Below, one piece after another: positions 36,601 to 49,000 of a stretch of 64,000 nt of DNA; position 1 is the first letter of the stretch, and the number at the start of each line of letters is the position of its first letter. Source of the DNA: Costus lasius (lineage: Eukaryota > Streptophyta > Magnoliopsida > Zingiberales > Costaceae); contig CM050454.1 of the NCBI GenBank assembly GCA_027563935.2, positions 46,032,596 through 46,096,595 of the forward strand, in the 5' to 3' direction. Below the pieces are notes generated by a model. The model made no database searches and was not told where the DNA came from. It was given only the letters and a program-made list of their open reading frames with translations. A program made the translations under genes and the position numbers.

Positions 36601-39600
36601 GGATGCTCAGCCTTTGTTCATAACATCAAACGCAATCTCTCCAAACTTGATCCTCGCTCCACTAAATGTGTTTTCATTGGGTACTCCTCTACTCAAAAGG
36701 GCTACAAATGTTACTCTCCTAGACTAAAACGAGTATTTATCTCACGAGATGTCACATTCTTTGAAACTGAACCTTTCTTCCCATCGATTCCCCTTGAGGG
36801 GGAGAATTTGAGTGAAGAAGAATCATGAGATTCAGAAATCGTGTCTTCACCTCAAGCTGAACAGATAAACCTCATCTCTGAATCTCTAGAACCTTTAGAG
36901 CCTATGGTCCCCATATTACAACATGACTTGGAACAAATTCCTAGCAAGTTAGATCACCCGAACTTGCAGGTTTATTCGAGAAGGCAATGTTCACAAGGTG
37001 TGGATACATCTAAGACTCTACCCTCTCAAGAGTTTGACCCGAGGGATAGCTCCAGACCTGAAGATACCACCCAATCAGAAATGATGGATTCAGCAATTTC
37101 GGTTCAAGTTGAGTCAAATACTGAGCCAGATGACCTGCCGATTGCTTGGAGGAAAGGGGTGAGATCTTGTACTCTTCATCCAATCTCACGATATGTTTCA
37201 TATGATCGTCTGTCTCCAAATTTTCGAAGCTTTGTTACTAAAATGTCCAACATTGAGATCCCTAAGTCAATAGAAGAGGCACTGAAGATCCCAGAATGGA
37301 AGCAAGCCGTTGAGGAAGAGATGAAAACACTAATCAAGAATGAAACTTGGGAAATTGTTGACCTATCTCGAGAAAAGAAACAAGGAGGTTGCAAATGGGT
37401 TTTCACATTCAAATACAAAGCTGATGGGAGTATAGAAACGTACAAAGCAAGATTAGTGGCAAAAGGGTTTACTCAGACATATGGGGTTGACTACCAAGAG
37501 ACTTTTGCTCCAGTTGCCAAACTCAATACAGTCAGAGTCTTGCTCTCCCTTGCCGCTAACTTAGATTGGCCTCTACAACAACTTGATATAAAAAATGCGT
37601 TTCTGAATGACGAACTACATGGGGAAGTCTACATGAGTGTTCTGTGTGTCACTTAAAAAAATCTCTTTATGGCCTGAAACAGTCACCTAGAGCGTGGTTT
37701 GGTAGATTTACGAAGGCCATGGAAAAAGAAGGATATCATCAAGCTCAAACTGATCACCCTTATTTATTAAGCACGGCAAGGAAGGAAAACTCACAGCTTT
37801 GATTGTCTATGTCGATGACATCATAGTGACTGGAAATGATGATGAGGAAATAAAAATATTGAAAAGGTACTTAAGTGAAGAGTTCGAGTTAAAAGATTTA
37901 GGAGTCCTAAGGTATTTCTTGGGAATGGAGGTGGCAAGGAATAGAACAGGGATCTCTATATCTCAGAGAAAATACATACTTGATCTCTTACAAGAAACTG
38001 GGATGTTAGGGTGTAGGCCAGCTGATACTTCAATGGAATCCAATCTCAAATTGGGATGTGGAGAAGAAGATGAAAGTGTCGATAAGGGGAGGTACCTGGA
38101 GACTTGTTGGAAGACTAATCTACCTCTCGTACGCACGACCTGATATTGCATTCCCAGTTAGCGTAATCAGCCAATTTATGCACCAACCAAAAAGATGTCA
38201 CATGGAAGCTATCTACAGAATTCTTAGATATCTAAAAGGGACACTAGGAAAAGGTTTATTTTTCAGGAAAAATGAGAAAAGACATATTGAGGTCTATACT
38301 GATGCAGATTGGGCGGGATCAGTTACAGACAGAAGATCTACTTCGGGCTATTGTACTCAAGTTTGGGGGAATCTTGTAACCTGGAGAAGTAAAAAGCAGG
38401 CTGTAGTTGCTCGTAGTAGTGCCGAAGCTGAATTCCGAGCGGTTGCTCATGGGGTATGCGAAGGAATATGGTTGACTAGATTGTTAGCAGAACTAAGAGT
38501 ACCTTACAAAGAGCCTATGAAGCTTTATTGTGATAACAAAGCAGCCATCAACATAGCTCATAATCCAGTTCATCATGACAGAACAAAGCATGTAGAAATT
38601 GATAGACATTTCATCAAGGAGAAGATTGAGAATGGGAGTGTGTGTATGGTTTACGTACCCACTAAACAACAACTTGCAGATATGCTGACAAAATGTTTAC
38701 CGAAACGAGAGTTTGAAGAAATATTAAACAAGTTGAGCTTAATTAACATCTACACTCAACTTGAGGGGAGTGTTGGAAATCATAACCGGAAAGATGTGAT
38801 TGGAAAGATTTTATTGTGCATAACTGGAAAGATGTGTTTGGAAAGATTTTATTGCCTGACGTCTCTCCTAATCGGTACCAAATCAAGACAATTAATTCTG
38901 ACGGAGACTCGGGATAATTCTCCTTTATTTCTTTACAATTTTGTTATATTCCATGTATAGATAATTCCTTGCCTTGTAAGCAACATTACTACTGTATAAA
39001 TTAAGCCGGTGTATAGTAGTCCAGGAGAGATGAAATAAAAGTGAGAAAAATTCTTTCATCCACTTGTGTCTTGCGTGCTCATGTTTTTACATATACCTTA
39101 ATATTTAAACTTTCTGGCTTGATTTTAAATTGACATATTTACATCTTCACAAGTCCTTAGAACTTAAAAATTTTAAAATTAATCATTATTGTAAATTTTG
39201 ATATTTATATAAATTGAAAATTAAAAGTAAAAGTGCTGAGAAAGATTAAATTATAATATAATACCTTGTGGCTATGAACTTATATAATAAAGTCATCTAG
39301 GAGGAGGCTACTACGTTTTGAAGGAATGATCACTATCTAAATACATAATCAGTTGCATGTGATTTATTTCTATCTAGTAATTTTGCAATGACAACACTTG
39401 GAGGTCCTCCGAAGACATGTGATATTGGTATATTAAAGTTTATATGTTGATTAAAATCACATGGGTCACTACCTCTTACCGGATAAATATCATTGTAATT
39501 AGTATCGGGATCAACATAAGAACTAGGATTAAATATAGATACATATAAGCTCTTTCCAAATTATATTATACATAGCATAGTTTGGACCATGATGAACCCC

Positions 39601-42600
39601 TCTTTGACTCTAATGGTAGAGTGTATCTTATTTCTTTGTACTTCATAAGTTTCTAAGGCTTGAGTTCTTTGCTTGGTTGAAGTTAATCTCTTTCCTCTCT
39701 CTTGATATTGGTATGACATATCATTTTGGGGATCACCATGGTTTTAATCTTGTGTTCCATGTGTTTAGCTTTTATCACAAGTCCATGGTATATGTTTTGC
39801 CACCGCTACCAGCATCCTCATCTCTTTCTGCTCCATCTATACTTGTCCTGCCGGCTATGTTGTTTGAATCATTTTTTATCTCTTGACATAGACATTTATT
39901 TGAAGAAGATGTTTCTTTAGCTTCTTATGCTCATCAATAGTAGATAATGGGTTTTCTAGAGCCTCCCTCTTTCTACTCTTGTGTGATAATGAATGCGTGG
40001 TCTTGATTAAGACGTTCTTTTGAATCGCTGGTTTAACCATTGAGCTCATCATTGATTTTGTGGCTAGGAAGATAGGTATGTTGGTTGGATTTGACTAAGT
40101 GGAAGTTGTATGTCCTATTCCTATTTATTATATATATCATTATCCATTTGTGACTGGGCTGCTTGGCTTTGTTTCATTGCTAGTCTCTCTTAATAAAATT
40201 CAACAATATATTAATAGGGTCGAGGTGGATGATCAGACTCATCCATAGGAAGATCTTGATCCTATATGGCTAACCACCAAAATCCATCTTATTGCATCAT
40301 CTTTAACAAATGAATTGACGAATGAGTCTGCTATAACTTTCGACTCTTGCTTGTTTTCTCTTATAGGAAATCTGAGACATGTTGTAATGAACATAAACTA
40401 ATGATATGATAGTTTGTTTGGTGCCTTTATATGAATTAATTAAAAGGTTGTCAATTACATTTTCATCTATTTGATGATGCACACTATGAGAGGATGTAGC
40501 TAACTATTAAGTTTAGGGTTTTAACCCCAAATTGCAATTACTATTCAATTTGTAAAATTTAAAAATACCATAACTAGATAGTCTAATTTATAGTATACTA
40601 TGATATTTATAAAATAGAAGACTAAATTAAGTGAAGAAATAAAGTTTAATACTGTATCAATCTTGTATTGTAAATTCATTGTAATGGAATGTTAATTCAC
40701 CTTCTTGATACATGTAACTTTGTCTACTGACTTTTGTACATAGTCACATATCAACTTTTCATAGGGCTATATTTAGAGGCTCAATCATTGTTATGTTCAC
40801 AAAAGTGCATTTTAAGAAAGAATCGCTTTGATTCCTTTATCTCTCGTGATGTTGAACGAGGAGAATTACACTATTCTTCATTCGAGAAAATTGTCTTTAT
40901 CCTAGCCTTCTTTGTAAGTAAAGATTTCAAATTAATAAAATGTGTAACAAACCAAATAACCAATAGGCCCAAGTATATTCTTACCCTTTATAAATTATTG
41001 CATCTTACTATACACCGAATGATGGTTGTACATAAACTGAGTGTTGTTTTTATTTTGTTTTAATCCTTATTGATCTCCTTAATGTCCATCATCAAGGTGA
41101 TGAAATGAGCTATCCAACAAGTCCAATATGATGGTAATCGACTATGATTAGCAAGCATTATATATGAGAGTAAGGTTTAAGGATTGGTCTGAATCGGCCG
41201 GTTTTGCAAGATTGGTACAAAGGCGGTGGTGCAGCAGAAGAGGAGGAAGAAGAAAAAGAAGAAAGGAAGGAGAGGAGGGAGGAGAAAAAGAAAGAGAAGG
41301 AGAGGAAGATTGCAGCCATGATGGATGCGCGAGTGGCTGGTACTCTCCTCCTTCCTCCTCCTCCTCCGCTGCATTGCTACTCCTGTCACCTTCTTTCTCG
41401 GTTCCGGCTGCTACGAACCAGTACTGTACTGATCCCAGCCTAAATCGGCACTATGGCTTGGATCGAATTTTAGAACCTTGTGTGAGAGTTATGTTAACTC
41501 CTTTGAGACTCATCATTCTTTTGATCCAAATACAACTTTTTTTCACTTCTTCATCAAGATACTCCTAAAAGGTCATGTAGTCATACTACGACAGGTTGCC
41601 GTTGCTGATATAGCCACTAGATGCATTTGGATCAAAAAGACTTGAACATAACTCTCTTATTCGCTTTGTCCAAGCATCACACATGAGAGTTACGCTGAAT
41701 TACGTTAAAGATAAAATCATATTTTAACAAAATCATATTGCCTCAAATTGAGGTTGTTGAACAAATCATATAAAAGCATATCAAATGTCTTCCTTGAAAG
41801 TGTATTAATCACTTAAAGTCTGAATAGCTGCCTCTATCTTAATATCTTTTGTGGTTCCATCTCCAAGGTTTGATGGTTCTATTGTGTGTGCTTCACACTC
41901 CTTAACTATAGGTTGCTTCTTCATGTGAAATGACATTTAAGTTTTTTAGATGGTTATGCAAATCTCTTGTAAGGCTATTTTGAGATGTCTAGATAGCTAC
42001 CAGCAAGTTGTTAACTTGGGTGGCACCAATGTTTGAAGAACCGTATGTCTGGTACGGAACCGGTCCGGTGAGGCAACGGTTCCGGCGCATGCTTCGGAAC
42101 ATGGTTCCACCAACAGAGGCAGGAGGCAACGGAAGGAGGTCTGGCGGCGGCTGGAGGGAGGTCTGGCGGCTGGAGGGAGGTCGGCGGCCACCGAAAGCTT
42201 CGATTGAAGCTTCCGGCGGCAATGGAAGCTTCAATCCAGCGGCACTAGAAACTTCGATTGAAGCTTCCGTTGCTGCCAGAAGCTTCAATCGAAGCTTCCG
42301 GTGGCAACGGATTGAAGCTTCCGGTGGCAATGGAAGCTTCAATCGAAGCTTGTTGCTGCCGCCGAGTTCGCCCCAAGCTCGCAGCCGCCTGCCGCTCACG
42401 CTCGCCTGCCGCTTACGCTCGCCAGCCGCTGCTTGCTACTGTCCGGACGTGGCTGGAAGACGACGCAGCTGGAGCCTGGAAGGCGGACACGGCTAGAAGA
42501 CGACGCGGACGTGGCTGGAAGACGACGCGGCTGGAATGCGGACGCACGGTTTCCGTCTGGTACCACGGTACGATACCGGTACCGTACCATTTCGACGATG

Positions 42601-45600
42601 CAGCGGAACGGGTTCCGGTACCTATATTTCAAACCTTGGGTGGCACTTCTACCTTTGAAAAAATTATTGCAATGAATATATTCCCATTGGTGGAGATTAA
42701 TATTTTGGCTTTTAGTTGTCATAGAATATTACTTAAGAATAATAGAGGAAGAGAGTACTTGAGAGTTTGAGGAAGTTTTGAGAGCTTAAGAGAATATGAG
42801 AAGATTGAGTGAATTGTGAGTAAAATGTAAGATGTAAGAGTGTATAAGTGAAAATTAAATGTAAGATGTAAGAGCGTACAAGTGAAAATTATCCCCTGCA
42901 CCCTAAGGAATTGCTAGAAACACTATTTTTTGCGGTTGATACTTCTATTTAAAAGTAGCCATAGGAAATCGCATACTACCAGCATGCTATGTTGGTAGGG
43001 GTTTGTTTCCAGTGGTACTATTTAGTAGTTTGTTTCTGGTGGTACCAATTCTATTTAAAAGTGGCCATTGGAAATCGCTTACCATGGTAATAAAGGAGCT
43101 AGTTATACCAGCTTTGTTTACTAGTCCAACCTTGAACCAATGCAAATTAGCCATACCTCCTGTCTCCTAGTTGTGACTGGTTTTTAAATTATTAGTATGC
43201 GCACAACCACTCTTACCAATCTTTAATACATGAATTAGGCATTCCAACATGGTTCATCAGATTAAAATTTTGTGTATCTGCCGTTGGGTGTGGGTCCCCC
43301 CTCTATTTGTTGTTAGGAATGGGTTGATATGATTTTATATGCTACGATGTGTTATATTGATGATGATACGGCGAGTTATTATATTATCCATGCTTTCTGG
43401 TAGATTGCTTCTCTTTTTACTTGTTATCTATATATTTGGTGGATTGCTATCTTCCATTTATTCTCTGGACAAACGTAATGAGCATCTAGCTAATATTTGA
43501 TGGCTATAAGGAGAAGTTCATCCTGAGATTGGCGGCTTTCTCATGGTTCAATGTCTTGTTTAGATTTTGTACGAGTTGTTTGAGCTGGGTAGTGAAAATT
43601 TTTATTTTATATTATATTTTGTCTTTTGCGAAGGAGTTCTCTTGTTGCTTATCAGGCCAGATTGGCATATGGGAGGATGATGAGGAAGCATTTATGCTCT
43701 AAATCTAAGAATCTTACTTCCATGGCCAGCCGACTTCACAAGTTTGTGTTTCAATAGGAAATGTTTCATTGTTTCAAATTTGTCATTAAGGGTAATAAAA
43801 GTTTTTAGAAAATATTCTCTCTATAGTCATTTCCCGAATGCCAACTGCTCATCAATCTTTTTGGTATACAGCTTACTGTTTCCATCTTCATGACAAACAT
43901 GCTGAGATTAGATTGATGATAAACCATGACATTTGTAAATACCATTTTATTTTTTTGTCTCAGATTCGAATATTTCCAGGTTCTGACATTTGTGAAAGCA
44001 TTTTTACCTTGATTTATTTGATTTTTTTTCTATACGGTTTACAGAATTATTTTTGGTTTGCTGCATCTTGATCATGTTCTCTAAGGCTGAAGAAAATATA
44101 GTAGAATAGAGCAACAATGAAGGAGCATTTCGGTTTTCACTGTCAAATTTTCTGCTGGTTTTAAATTGCCTTTTTTGGTGATATTACCAGTACAATCAAA
44201 TTTTAAATACAACTATATGACTGTATATGCCTTGGTTTCATGTTAGGTGGACGTCCCATTCTTGCTAATTATTGAACAATGTTACATTGTTACTCCCAAC
44301 TGGCGTCCTACTCGTTCTTAGTTTTGTCAGTTCTTTGAACAGACCCTTTTGTGTTAAGCCCCTAGAGATTTTTTTTTATCTGATCTTTGGCCCTATCTTG
44401 TTGTAGGATTTGAAGCGCAGAAGTTCAATATTGGATAGGGATTGTGGATCTTTAGGTCCCATACGGAGAATTCGTCAGAAGTTTAATCTTACATCATCTT
44501 CAAAAATCAAGCGTCCCATTCTTCATGGAAATGCTTATGCTAGTCCCTCAACCCCATTGAAGAAGGATATCGAAGCTGATACATCATTGATCCAAACGCC
44601 TCTTTTATTGGATGAACATGAGGAGCATGAAGATAGGAGGATATCTGAAAATGCTGTTGCTTCTCTGTTACCTGAATCAAGCGAAATGGGAAAGAAGATA
44701 TTTAAACAGCTCGATAAGCTAGTGCCTTCATCAAAGGAAAAATCACCTAAGCTAAAGACTATGATTCTGGATGCGTCACCTGCTAATGTGAAGCATTCAT
44801 TCTCAGGTCCGCCCCTCAAGTGCAGCGCAGTTCAAATGAATGTGTTGGATACCACGAAGGATTCTGCCTTGCCAGATATTTGGAATTCTTTGTTTCATAA
44901 ACAAGAGAGGATAGGGGTCCCTGAAGGAAAAGGTCCTTCAGCTTCTTTCACCTCAGGAGTCAAAATAATGTCTGAGGCAGATAAGAGTAGGATGCATGGT
45001 AAGGCTGCTGCAGATGTGGGGGTCTCAGATGCTGTTGCTATTTCTCCATGTGAGAAGTTAGATTTTCAGGTTGCTGCCCCTAAGGTATGGAAGAAATTCT
45101 TTATCGTATACGCAAAATGTTCTTTGCTAATCAACATGGTTGTCAAGATCACAATGTATCGTCCTTAGAATTGCACTATGCTACGACCCAATTTTACTTG
45201 GCAGGGTAGAAAAAAGCTTACTGATTTTAATTTGGTTTTAACTCGGCTAGAATTACTTCACAGTTTAATTATCCCCATCAAGGTTTAAAGAACCGTCCGA
45301 ATTGGTTTTTTTGGTTTGTACCAATCGCCACTTGGTTGCAGCGGACGAGGAGCAGAAGAGGAAGGGAAGAGGAAGAGAAAGATGAAAGAGTAGAAGAAGG
45401 AGATGAAGGAGAGAAAGATGAAAGAGTAGAAGGAGATGAAGGAGAGAAAGAAGAAGGAGAGGAACGAGAGGAAGAATTCAGCGGAAATGGCGAATGTGTT
45501 TGCAGTGGACGCCTCTCTTCTCCTTACTTTTCTTCTTTTTCTTTATGTTCCTTTTCTTCTTCCTCTTTTTTTTCCCTTCTCTGCCCGCCCCGCTTGGTTC

Positions 45601-45984
45601 TACTAGTTTTTGCCTTAGTACAAACCAATATGTACTGGTACAAACAGTGACTGGCACACCAGAATCGGCCGGCTTTTTGAACCTTAATCCCCTTTTTCTC
45701 TATACCAAAAAAAAAAATCCCTAATACCTTGTGTGGCTGTTTCCTGCCCCTTTTTCTTGGATGTTTAATTCGTAACCTCCATGCAGCATTGGCTGCTACC
45801 TTTGGGGCTTAATAGGTGTCGTTGTCTTCACCAGGATCAATGTTTTTTTTTGCCTCACCAGCTACCTTGTACAATGTGTTTTCTCAACCTGAAAGGTTCT
45901 AACATCCCAAGATCCCGCATCTTCTTTTGCTGAGTTGCCACTGACCACCACTTTTTTTGTTGACAGGGGAAATCAAGCAACATG

Positions 45985-46022
<38 letters not shown>

Positions 46023-49000
46023 GTATCACTAACGTCCATGCAAATAGCGTCAAAAGCAATTGTTCCACACAACTGCTAGCAGCCTTAGGTCCACATGTTT
46101 TACCACGCATTTGAGAACCATTCATTTGCCTTGGCTTCCCATGTTCAGGATTTCAGTGAGGTGACTTGTTGAGTAATTTGGTTCAAGTGTGTTGTGGGGA
46201 TTGGTAATTGTTAATGCTGTATGCTACTATGCATATTCCAAGTTATAAGTTTATTATACTAAGATTAGTAATTACCTATACAAGAGACACGGTAGTTATT
46301 TGCATGTTATTTCAGTTAACAAAGATGTTATTAGGAGCTAAAAACTAGAATTTAGTATTCTCAATATATGACAAGCCTAAAGGTGATTTTAAAATCAATT
46401 TTAGTAGTTTGTAGGATCTTATGATCTAGTCCTACAATTCGAGTTTATGGAGCCTCTTATGATCCCTCGGTGAGAACAAATTTGAAAGCCATGCTAATCA
46501 GAGTTCTTATTTTAACAAGTTGCTTCTGTCACTATTTCCATGTCCACTTTTTAAAGTATAACAATGTGGGTTTTTTTTTCCTAATTTGTTGTAAAGGTTG
46601 CACCAAAAGTGAAGGATATGCATACTGCGATGGATATTCCATGTACATTGGAGAACAAAAATCAGGTAAAAGTGTTAACAAATAATGTTGTGGGAACGTC
46701 AAATGCAAGTAAAGAGGGGTCTGCCCTTTCAACATCCAGAAGTATATATTCGTCTTCTGACTTTTCCAAGGCAGCAGACGAAAAGATTTCTAATGATTAT
46801 GCCCCTGGTAGTGTTAAACCATCCTCAGTTATTATGCCAAGTCAACCAGTTCAGAAGTTAGTGTCGCAGAAAGAGCAAATGGCTGCCCCTTTATTCAGCT
46901 TTGGCTCCAAGGATGCTAGCAGGTTGGAATTCCTCTCAACTACCACCATGAGCCACTCGAGTGGAACTTCTGGTCTAGGAAATGGTGTAAGGTAAGCACT
47001 GGAGTATATGCATCCATCTCCTTTTTTATTACTAGTACTGGCATGTATTCAAAGTTTCTGATTCACTCTTGATTTTCCTTTCTGGCTTGCGCAAGGACGC
47101 CCATTTTTCATATTTGGGAATGTTAAAACGTTAAGTAATCATATTTTTGGGAATTGATGAGAATGCCTCCATTTTAAACTGAAATAGGAGGTGCAAAATC
47201 CTCATAAAGCAACTGATTACTGGAGTCTGAAGATGACTTAATAGCCTTTTACAATATTCCTAGCAGCTGCCTAATAGGTTATGCAGTTTTAAGTATTGTT
47301 AGAGTTCGGCCCATGTCTTTCCAAGTACTTTCTTGAAATGGGAGATTTTTGTTGCCTCTGTATCTTGTTTCTTCTTTTTGATTTGTCTTTATTTCTACGT
47401 TTGATCTTTTATATAAGCAACTGTGATGGGTGTATTTTTGCTTATACATATGTGCGCTAATGTACATTTACGTACTATTATTGTAAATCCTAAAATTTTT
47501 CCTCCGTTTTTCCTTTTGAGACCTTGTACTATTAGTATCTGCAATGACATTGCATTATACATTTTTATCATACATGGAAAGGATACGTAGAGGAGCTAAA
47601 ATTTATTTAGTTGCAGAATGTGTGGTTATACATTTAAAGAGACCTTGTTAAATATGTCACCATATAAACTAAATAAATATACTCTTGAAACACAGGATCA
47701 ATTTGCAATTTTTCTTTTTTTTGTCTAATCTAAATAATTTGTCTTGTAATGTTCTTTTTTTGGCAAATGCTTGACGTTGCCTTCAGGCCACCACTTAGCA
47801 CTCTTCTTGTCATTTGACTTGTAAATCTTTTGGAGTATAACTAATTTCCAGTTTCTTCTACGTCTGTTTTTTCTTCTGTAGCAATTCCACAGCATCAGCT
47901 TCGTTAATGGCTTCGAATGATTTATCTAAATCAGTTGGTGATGGTTATTCCACAGAGAAAACGATATCAAATATCCCTATTGTATTTTCTTTTGGTGCTT
48001 CCCGTGATGAGAATTTGTCTAATGATTCACACAAATTGTCATTTGCTGCACCATTCATGACATCTTCTGGAACCAATGTTAGCGGTATGTTGTCAAGTTC
48101 TTCTGTCGCTGCCTTTTCTACCAGTACATATGTTTCGTCTGAAGCAGTACATTCAACGGTTCCTTACCTCCAGTTTGGGTCAACATCCATGATGACTTCT
48201 ACGTCTGTTTCTCAATCTTCAGATAAATCTGCGGGAACAGATTTTGAAGGAAAGCCTGGCAAGACATCACCATTCGGCATAAGTAGAGAAAATGCAGGTT
48301 CAACTACAAATTTCAAGTTTGGAGACAGCTCATCCTCTGTGCTGGCGTCAGCATTCCTGTTTCCAAAAGATGATAATGGCACAGGTCAAGCGGCTTCAAC
48401 TCCACCAACTCTGTTTCCAAGCGCTGACAGGAGTCAATCTACTTTAGCGCCAGCATCAACTTTTTCAGGTGTAAGCAACAGCATATTTAAGTCTGTTTCA
48501 AAACAAGCCGATAGTCCTAAATCAGCAAATGTGGACAACAATTTTATGGTATTTAGGAGCACCAGTGCTACTGGATTTGTTGACACTACGTCAACTCAAG
48601 GTGAAAATGGAACCTCGCATATTTCTGGAAGTTCAACAAGTCAGTTTGGGTCCTTTAATTCATCTCAAACTTCTGCAATACCTGCGTCTTCCTGGGCTTC
48701 TTTAGGCAGCACAGATATGGGGGCTGCAGCTATTTGTGCTAATCCCTTTAGTTCGAGTTCTACATTTTCTTTTCCAGCAGGAGTTGGTTCTTCTGGTCCA
48801 AGTATTGCATCTTCCTTTGCGCCATCAGTAAGCTCCACCGTCGCCAGCTCTACTTTCCAGCCACCACTAATATCAGCTTTTGGTGCTTTTGGTTCAAGTG
48901 CATCATTTCCATCCACAGGCCCCACATTTGGAGTTTCAACCTCAGGAAATTCACCTTTTGCACATTCTCCATTGGCATCTTCTTCATCTTCAGGACTTGC

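Larger units (their letters stand above)
33904..39096 (+). mobile_element. Full-length Ty1/copia retrotransposon, same strand as the host gene
   Basis: The element spans 33,909-39,091 (5,183 bases) and is flanked by the perfect duplication TATAC (33,904-33,908 and 39,092-39,096). It has two 321-base LTRs, a primer site, gag, protease, integrase, reverse transcriptase and RNase H in copia order, and a polypurine tract. Several stops and frameshifts make it non-autonomous. The LTRs differ at four positions, so it is young. It sits in intron 6 of the NUP1 gene in sense orientation. Confidence 0.95.
32824..44406 (+). other. NUP1 intron 6, 11,583 bases
   Basis: It runs from GTGGTT to TTGTAG. About 5.2 kb is a full-length copia element (33,909-39,091). 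Two short inverted-repeat elements lie at 41,172-41,479 and 42,027-42,637. The remaining sequence is AT-rich with no supported exon. Confidence 0.8.

Noticed and set aside
41164..41568. 134-residue ORF with acidic/basic low complexity
   Set aside because: It runs through the purine-rich core of a short inverted-repeat element.
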